Assembly: GCF_024362695.1 (NCBI RefSeq)
Contig: NC_065417.1
Coordinates: forward strand, 5,511,001-5,575,000
Direction of reading: 5' to 3'
Source: Pectinophora gossypiella
Taxonomy: Eukaryota; Arthropoda; Insecta; Lepidoptera; Gelechiidae
DNA: 64,000 nt
Numbering within the stretch: the stretch's first letter is position 1; each line of letters begins with the position of its first letter. A program made the position numbers and the translations under genes. This document shows positions 57,746-64,000 of the stretch, in pieces. A model generated the notes under the pieces. That model was not told the origin of the DNA. It saw nothing but the letters and a program-made list of their open reading frames with translations, and did not search any database.

Positions 57746-58069
57746 GTGACCATCTCCTCACCTATAGCTCGATGTATCAGCCGGCAGCAGCCCAGCAGTA
57801 ACCTTGCCAACAGCAATAGCGCCTGCCACCAGGCTTCAAGCAATCGACGAGCCTCCCCCACGTCTCCTCTCACCACCAACACTATCTCTCCCACTGACAC
57901 CAACATCGATATGCCCCAACTTCACTCCATTCCAACTGAACATCTTCAGAGCGTTCGAATATTGAATTTGAAATTGTTCGTTAATGTCCCATTTCGGTTG
58001 TGCGTTCGAATTTTAAATAGTTTTATTCTTTTTTATCACTGGCATTGTGGAAATAAAAATAATACTTAA
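57746..58069 (+). CDS. Unidentified 107-codon open frame
   Basis: The frame starts MTISSPIARCISRQQPSSNL and is Ser/Asn/Thr-rich to about residue 65, then becomes hydrophobic. The first 200 bp are C-rich, unlike their surroundings, and follow directly on the block at 57370-57640, so both may belong to one mobile element. No family is recognised. It is on the strand opposite nuf. Probably not a host gene. Confidence 0.2.
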   Translation: MTISSPIARCISRQQPSSNLANSNSACHQASSNRRASPTSPLTTNTISPTDTNIDMPQLHSIPTEHLQSVRILNLKLFVNVPFRLCVRILNSFILFYHWHCGNKNNT

Positions 58070-58685
58070 GTTTATTATTGTTATGATAAAATAATTATTG
58101 TTTTATTGTGGGATGACGTGCTGTTAATTTATTTTTTCACTTGCGTAAATAGGACCTTCTTCAATAGACAAAGCGTCGTCAGATTGAATTAAAGATAACA
58201 GAATAAACATACTTAAGTAATTTATTGTTTTTAAAACAATAGCCCTTTTTATTATTGTTGCTATAGCATCTTTAGCAATTCATTATATATTAAAGGTTTA
58301 TGGCAGAGAATTTTCATTGTAAAAATATGCGCAAGCGCATGGGGATTGATAAGAAAACTGTGTTATCGGGTGTAGTGGTAAAAGGCGCGGGCTGGCACAG
58401 GCGGACCGTTAATATAGAAATTGATCAAGCGCGAACCTTCACTTTTATGGCTGCCTAGTACGTTTCCAATCAAAGTAAAAACAAAAAACGAATATATAAT
58501 CTTTGCTATATAATGTACTTACACTCCCCGTCGATATTAAACCAGAACTGAGAAATTTTACCTTGTAAAATTTAATAGTGATTTGTATCTTGTCCAAAAC
58601 TATTACCTACAGTATTTTATTGTTGTCCATGTAGGGCAGGCAGAGCAAAGTCGTAACCATAATTATCTATTCATTTACATAAAGA

Positions 58686-58858
58686 TAAACAGCCTATAAT
58701 ACGTCCCTCTGCTGGGCACAGACCTCCCCTCAATCAACCGCAGGGTATGGATCATAATCCACCACGCTGCTTCACTGCGGGTTGCTGGAGGTTTACGGCT
58801 AATAGCTGGGACCAGCAACGCTTTGATGTGCTCCGAAGCACGGAATCATCTGTCAAGT
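58686..58858 (-). mobile_element. SINE family B, 3' fragment
   Basis: Contains acgtccctctgctgggcaca, caaccgcagggtatgg, cggctaatagctgggacc and ctccgaagcacggaatcatc, matching the copy at 19358. Confidence 0.85.
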
Positions 58859-59087
58859 CATATTTTTAGTCAAATCAATTACTTTTTATTAAACGTCAAA
58901 ACACGAAATTACTATGGAATTTGTATGAAAAAGCATATTGTGACGGCACAGAAAAATATGTCTGACTTATTTTTATGCTTTTCTTTTAAAAATTCATAAA
59001 TAAGTTAAATAGAAAAAAGAACATGTTTTCCTAAGTTTTAGATCTGTCTTTATTTAGTAATCAGAATTTCATGATTTATCTTGAACC
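58857..59087 (+). repeat. Dispersed repeat R1, without the neighbouring MITE
   Basis: ttactttttattaaacgtca, gaaattactatggaatttgt, gatctgtctttatttagtaa and cagaatttcatgattta. It lies directly after a SINE family B fragment. Confidence 0.8.
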
Positions 59088-59496
59088 AAGTACACGACTT
59101 AATTCCTGGAATGGTGTTGTCACATCATGTATCTATGGTCCAAACACAAAGTCAAACGCAATAAATAGTGGCTTAAAACCTTAAAACCCGAGCCGGGAGA
59201 AATGTCTGTAATATTAATCCACAAAACGAAAGTTTAATTATCTACGTCACTGAATATGTATGGCGGATTCCTGTTAATCGCAAGTGGGTGTCGATTTCCA
59301 ATCAAACCAATAGGTATAATTTTCATAGTAAAGTGAAGGCGTGATGCGCGTCACACTCTCTGCACAGCTATCTTACGAAATGAACTACATGCAATTGCAT
59401 TCTAGAGTTACAATATAATTAGTTTCAATTTATGCATACTTTGGGATTTGATTTCTATATACAGGATATCATAAACTTTATAGACTTACGTATGTA

Positions 59497-59706
59497 CAGG
59501 GCGTTAGTCATTTCGTAACGAAAACTTTAAGACATGAATCCGAGTTGATATCAAGTGGAATTTTCCGTCGCAAAATTCATGTTCATATTTGTGGTTTTTA
59601 AAATTGTTTTCAGTTCCATACTTTCGCGACGGAAAATTCCACTTGATATTAACTCAGAATAATGGTCTGAATCATCCCCCTCAGTATTTGTTACGATGTC
59701 ACTAAC
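59497..59706. mobile_element. Foldback MITE, CAGGGTGTTAG family
   Basis: cagggcgttagtcatttcgt at the left, then gttgatatcaagtggaattt; the right arm mirrors it to gttacgatgtcactaac, where the last bases are lost. Confidence 0.85.
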
Positions 59707-59879
59707 TTGAAGTTGTTTTGATTGTAAGTTATGTGTTATTCCGTATTTTGTTTTTTTATTTCTGACTGTGGTGTCCCTTTGTAATAGAATAGACGTTTCT
59801 TTCTTTCAAATCAAGATTCAATTTTTTTTACAATTATTGTTTACTTTGCAGTGACGTCAGTCGCTCATGGCAATAAGTT

Positions 59880-61689
59880 TATCGTAACTTCTCATTATAA
59901 CAATAAGTCCATCTCACAATAATTTCAAATAAGTAACTACCTAATAGCGGCGTTCGATTTTTTATTTCTTTTGTTTTTCCTAGTTGCGATATTTCTCTAA
60001 TTAGGTACTTATTATCTGTTAATTTGCGGACGGCACTAGTAATAAATACTGGTTGGTTTACCCGTTTACCGATATCTTGCGTGACGATTCGCGTCGTTAC
60101 TTCAGCCACTCGAATTGTTTAACTTAAAAAAAATTTAAAAGTGTACTTATTATGTCTGTCAATGTGCCAATTACTTATATTTCATGACAAATACGTCTTT
60201 AGCTGACGGAAATGTTTGTTTTTAATTTCGCAATAGATACCTAATTATTGTTCTAACTTTAATTTCTAAGTACCCAAGTAAGTTATACTGTAGCACAAAA
60301 CCATCATTCATATACTTCATGGAGAGGAGTTGTTCCCCCGATATCGACCCCGCCAGCGTGGTCGACGCTTTCCCTCAATCAGCGCTTATCGTTATCGACC
60401 CACTAGGGTCGATTAATTCTTTCAAATATTTTCCCGCGAAACTACTCAATTTGGTGTCGTCTAAAAGGATTATATTTGAAAGAAACAAACCTAGTCGGTC
60501 CATAGCTATAAGCGCGCGCCGTGGTCGACGTCGGTCCGGGTCCTGAAGTGTTTATTTTCGCAAGCTGTCGCTACAGGGCGGGTATGATCGGGTCGTCAGG
60601 ATCGTCTATTATACGCCCGTTTACAAAGTGCAAAAAGTGTGAGAAATGCGACTGTTTCTCTTCCTTCCCTGCAAGGAATAGCTATGAAATATGAATGAGT
60701 CTACGTTTTATTTTTCTTAATCGTTCTACACGAGTGTGCAAGGTTAAACGAATTAAAGACATTTTGAAACGAGACCAAATTGTCGAAATGAACACACGCG
60801 AGTGAAAACGACGAAATCCGACACACTGTATCCGACCGATTTGCGTAAAACCGAACGTCCTTCCATACAAATTGCTTAATATTATAAATTAAAACGAGAT
60901 AAATTATACTTTCACTCAATAATATCAATATACAAAGGCTTTTTGTTTTTATTTTGATTAAGGGACGTAGTTAACAGCAAATTTTATATAAAAGATTAAT
61001 CAAGGCCATTTTAAAAAAAGAATGGACAAACATTTCCTTTCACTCTAAATAAAAGTTTTAATTTAATTTGCTATACCTTTTTTTAAAAAGCGTTAGGAAT
61101 ATATTTTCTAAAACCCAATATATTATTATTAGTACATTATTAAGCACATTTTAGATAATCGTAACTGAGTAACCCCACTTTAAACCGCTCTAAGTGTCAT
61201 AGCATAATATCACCACTTCGGAATGTCGGCTCCAGTCCACTTGTGTAAACTTTCTACCACAAACATCCATAGCATTCTACATCACTATAACCATAGAACA
61301 TCACTAGTTTATATTTCACACTCACATTAATCAGTCTTTTAGGTAAATGAGAAGAATTATAACAGTTAAAATGAAATGCAAGCACAATATTAGTTCTTCC
61401 AGCATTTTTGTCTGATTTGTTTGCTTATAATTTTATTAAAGCAGCTGTTAACCAACGAGGTTCGATCGTCGGCTTCGACTGCGCCTGCGCCGGCCGAACA
61501 TTATGCAACGCTATTACCCGACTGTTACCGATAAACTGACAATAAATGCAACCGTTGTAAAAACTGCAGAAAATGGAGAGCATTCGAGGGAGAAGGCGAT
61601 TGTGAAAGTTATGTCGACGTCTTGGTTTTAAGAGTTGGGAAATGAAAATTAAAATTCGAACAAAAATTAGATCTTGCTTATAAGTCCTA
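59880..61689. other. Region upstream of nuf exon A with CpG-rich patches
   Basis: AT-rich except for the patches at 60319-60600 and 61440-61520. No exon ending one base into a codon, as exon A requires, was found with confidence. Confidence 0.4.
60319..60600. promoter_or_regulatory. CpG-rich patch, possible promoter of the long nuf isoform
   Basis: About 280 bp have many CG pairs, including gcgcgcgccgtggtcgacg, plus several short inverted repeats built on GTCGA. It sits upstream of exon 54887-54981 on the minus strand, where a promoter or 5' UTR exon could be expected. A 75-codon plus-strand frame crosses it (arginine-rich C-terminus RRGRRRSGS), but it has no splice support and looks like composition. 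A second, smaller CpG-rich patch lies at 61440-61520. Confidence 0.25.
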
Positions 61690-63115
61690 ATTCATTCTTT
61701 ATTTATTTATTTATTTATTTTCGGAAAACCAACAGCTACTTTAAACAATATACATATAAAAATACATACGATGCAGGAGAGCCAATTATAGGTTTCCACA
61801 AATAGACATAGTACAAATCAGTCTGATAGCATTAATTATACAATACTAAATACAAGTAAGGTGAACAAGCATAAGCACTAAACTTATTGAAAATTTATAG
61901 AAAAAACATAAAATAATAATAATAATTACACAACACTACACTACACACACACTAGAAATAAGGTAAACAAGCTTAAGCACTAAACTTATTAAAAACAAAT
62001 GATACAAAAAAAAGAAAAATAATAATAATAATATGTAAAAAATAATAACTAACAATTCATTATACCGTGCCAGAATAAAACATGCTGAATTAAAATAAAC
62101 TATTTAAAAATAAGACGAAAGAAAAGAAAAATGTCTGCAGTAAACAAAACAACGAAGAATCAACGTTATGACGTCCCCAACCAACACTCTTTCGCCAAAT
62201 TACGCTTAACTGTAAGCAAACTACAATTAAAGATATCAAGATCCAGGTATTTATTTGCGTCATTTAAGCTTCTACATGCACGCCATAGAAAACAATCCTG
62301 CCGGTAATTAGTGGATGCTGAAGGCAATGACATCGGTGTGTAAAATCTACAGGATCGAGTGGGAACACTAAATGAAAGCTTGCTAAGCAGTTCCGGGCAG
62401 TCAACGGACCCATTAGTTAGCCTCAGCAAATAAGCTATGTCCGCAATATCACGTCTCGCTTTAAGAGGTAAAAGGTGATGCTGCTTACAAATACTATAGT
62501 AAGACGAGGAACTATAAGGTTTCCTTAATTTATAGCATAAGAATTTGATGAATTTTTTCTGTATGGATTCAATACGGTCAATATATACTTGATACCTGGG
62601 ATTCCAAATTTGAGAAGCGTATTCTAACTTGCTTCGTACAAAAGCACAATAAAGAATTTTGAACGTTTTTGCACGCACAAAACAAGAAGAAGTACGCATA
62701 ATGAAACCCAGAGCTTTCGTAGCATTCTTTACTATATTATCAATATGTGCATCGAATTTCAGCTTAGTATCGTGAACTACACCCAAATCTCTCATGTCAG
62801 GTCTCTTTACTAATGTATGTCCTCCCAACGAGTAGGACGTTACGACATTAATATGTTTACGTGAAAAAGTAACAACAAAACATTTAGAAGGGTTTAAATC
62901 TAATTTGTTAGCCCGACAGTATTCGTCCAGGCGCACAAGATCCGACTGAAGTGCGCAGGCATCATCTTCGGATTTAATTTTAGCGAAAACTTTCATGTCA
63001 TCCGCAAAACACAGCAATTTTGAGAAAGAGAAACAATTGCTGATATCATTAACAAAAATATTAAAATAATAAAGTACCAAGCAGAGATCCTTGGGGAACC
63101 CCACTGGAATGATCT
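61690..63115 (-). mobile_element. 5'-truncated non-LTR retrotransposon with reverse-transcriptase fragment
   Basis: The minus-strand frame at 62166-63104 encodes 312 residues: NIFVNDIS, catalytic FADDMKVFAKIKSEDD, LDEYCRANKLDLNPSKC, DLGVVHDTKLKFDAHIDNIV, FVRSKLEYASQIWNPRY and a C-terminus ending ECWLGTS. The standard VPQGSLLGTLLF box is in the +1 frame at about 63085-63110, so a one-base insertion in a T/A run breaks it. The 3' UTR runs leftward over two 112-bp-spaced repeats and ends in an (AAATA)n tail at 61695-61720. It belongs to the Jockey/CR1-like group, not the same family as the copy at 14170. The 5' end is lost. Confidence 0.9.
61859..62045. repeat. Direct repeat in the 3' UTR of the minus-strand LINE
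   Basis: aaggtgaacaagcataagca at about 61858 recurs as aaggtaaacaagcttaagca at about 61970, each followed by ctaaacttatt, a lysine-codon-like A run and (AAT)n. The period is about 112 bp. Confidence 0.75.
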
Positions 63116-63415
63116 TAAGGATCTTAAGAAGTTTAATAACAATTAATACCTTTTTACTGTACTTAATAATAATTATTACCTTTCCATCGTCGTGGTGGTG
63201 TACATCATGGTAAATTCAGTTTGTTTGAGGGGAGGCACGCTGCGCTTGCGCTCTGAGATGTTTATTGGCTGGGTTTTACAGAAAGCGTCATGTATGCCCG
63301 AGAAAGTTGTTATACGACGTAAATCTGTGGAAAATAGTATACATCCTCTCTGTCTTTCCCGGAAGAAGCGGGGCGATGATAGGGATAGATATAACACATA
63401 AAATTACTTATTAGC

Positions 63416-63795
63416 TATTACCCGCGGCTTCGCTCGCGTTAAATTCAGGGTAACTTATGTGCCAATTTTTAGCTTCCTACCTTATAAACTACAAAAAGTC
63501 CCATATAATTTTCACCCCCTCTTTAAAGGGGGTGGAGGCATATTTCCAAAAAAAGAACTGAAGTACACAAACAAACCGCATACCAATTTTAGCTCCATAC
63601 AAAACTCCACTACCCATTTTAGGGAACTGAGGAATTAGAAAGAAACAAAAAGTAGTCTATGTCATCGTCCATCCCTTCAACTATCTCCACTTAAAAAATC
63701 ACGTCATTTCGTCGCTCCGTTTTGCCGTGAGAGACGGGCAAACAAACAGACAGACACGAACATACACGTTCTCATTTACAATATTAGTGTGGATT
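63416..63795. repeat. Dispersed repeat with cgcggcttcgctcgcgt
   Basis: attacccgcggcttcgctcg, cccctctttaaagggggtgg, tcgctccgttttgccgtgag and caaacaaacagacagacacg, ending caatattagtgtggatta. It is a well-known insect repeat texture; no coding capacity is seen. Confidence 0.6.
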
Positions 63796-64000
63796 ATTCG
63801 TTATTACATCTCTACCTACCTATAACACGTGGCAATTTTAAAAGGTACCCGTTGTTGGGTGTTCCGTCACGGCTATCATAGTATTTTAAACGCTTTCTGA
63901 CTTTCATTATTGTAGCTTATTATTTAACTATTGGCTTTTATTGTCGAAGCGATGTGACGTCATCACTGAAAGTCGTCGAAAATGATGGCCGTTACAAAAA

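Noticed and set aside
60319..60546. 75-codon frame starting MERSCSPDID
   Set aside because: It lies in a CpG-rich patch with no splice support. Regulatory or UTR sequence is likelier.
63950..63980. cgatgtgacgtcatcac as a cAMP-response-type promoter element
   Set aside because: A single tgacgtca palindrome at the window edge without other promoter evidence is too little.

Overview
This is a window of nuclear DNA from an insect, almost certainly a moth or butterfly. It is AT-rich and has GT-AG spliced coding exons separated by introns of kilobases to tens of kilobases. It is packed with repeats that look lepidopteran: tRNA-headed SINEs, LINE tails ending in TATG, TGTTA or TGATTA microsatellites, and many foldback MITEs. 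I see no bacterial gene organisation, no rRNA, no functional tRNA gene and no CRISPR array.

The only host gene I can support lies on the minus strand. Four exons (54887-54981, 53629-53747, 49063-49146, 24882-24999) join in unbroken phase into one reading frame. The peptide resembles the region before the coiled coil of class II Rab11-FIPs (Rab11-FIP3/4 in vertebrates, nuclear fallout/nuf in Drosophila). A fifth exon (5550-5828) starts with an ATG downstream of a CpG-rich patch and ends in the same phase as exon 24882-24999, so it may be the first exon of a shorter isoform. The C-terminal coiled coil and Rab11-binding domain must lie beyond the left edge. The start of the long isoform lies upstream of 54981, inside or beyond the right part of the window. 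On this model nearly everything else is intron of that locus.

The introns are a mosaic of mobile elements. From left to right: SINE and LINE tails (0.3-4.2 kb); a possible 3.5 kb terminal-inverted-repeat element (10.37-13.93 kb); a 5'-truncated reverse-transcriptase LINE (14.17-15.45 kb); SINE and LINE tails (18-25 kb); a decayed P-element/THAP9-like transposase gene (26.8-28.0 kb); a cluster of MITEs (29.7-31 kb); a three-level nest in which a DNA transposon sits in a SINE that sits in another repeat (31.7-33.1 kb); a 794-bp long-inverted-repeat element with a 9-bp target duplication (35.3-36.1 kb); a 262-bp near-perfect foldback (36.9-37.2 kb); a LINE ORF2 C-terminus (38.35-38.7 kb); a 2.6 kb element flanked by MITE-type ends and carrying CpG-rich sequence (49.5-52.1 kb); a THAP-like MITE (56.3-56.7 kb); and a reverse-transcriptase LINE on the minus strand (61.7-63.1 kb).

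The points most worth following are the alternative nuf promoter, the 54-bp-arm hairpin just upstream of a nuf splice acceptor, the P-element relic, the nested transposon with a truncated spliced gene, and the repeat-borne AGATGGCGCT sites that resemble an insulator motif.
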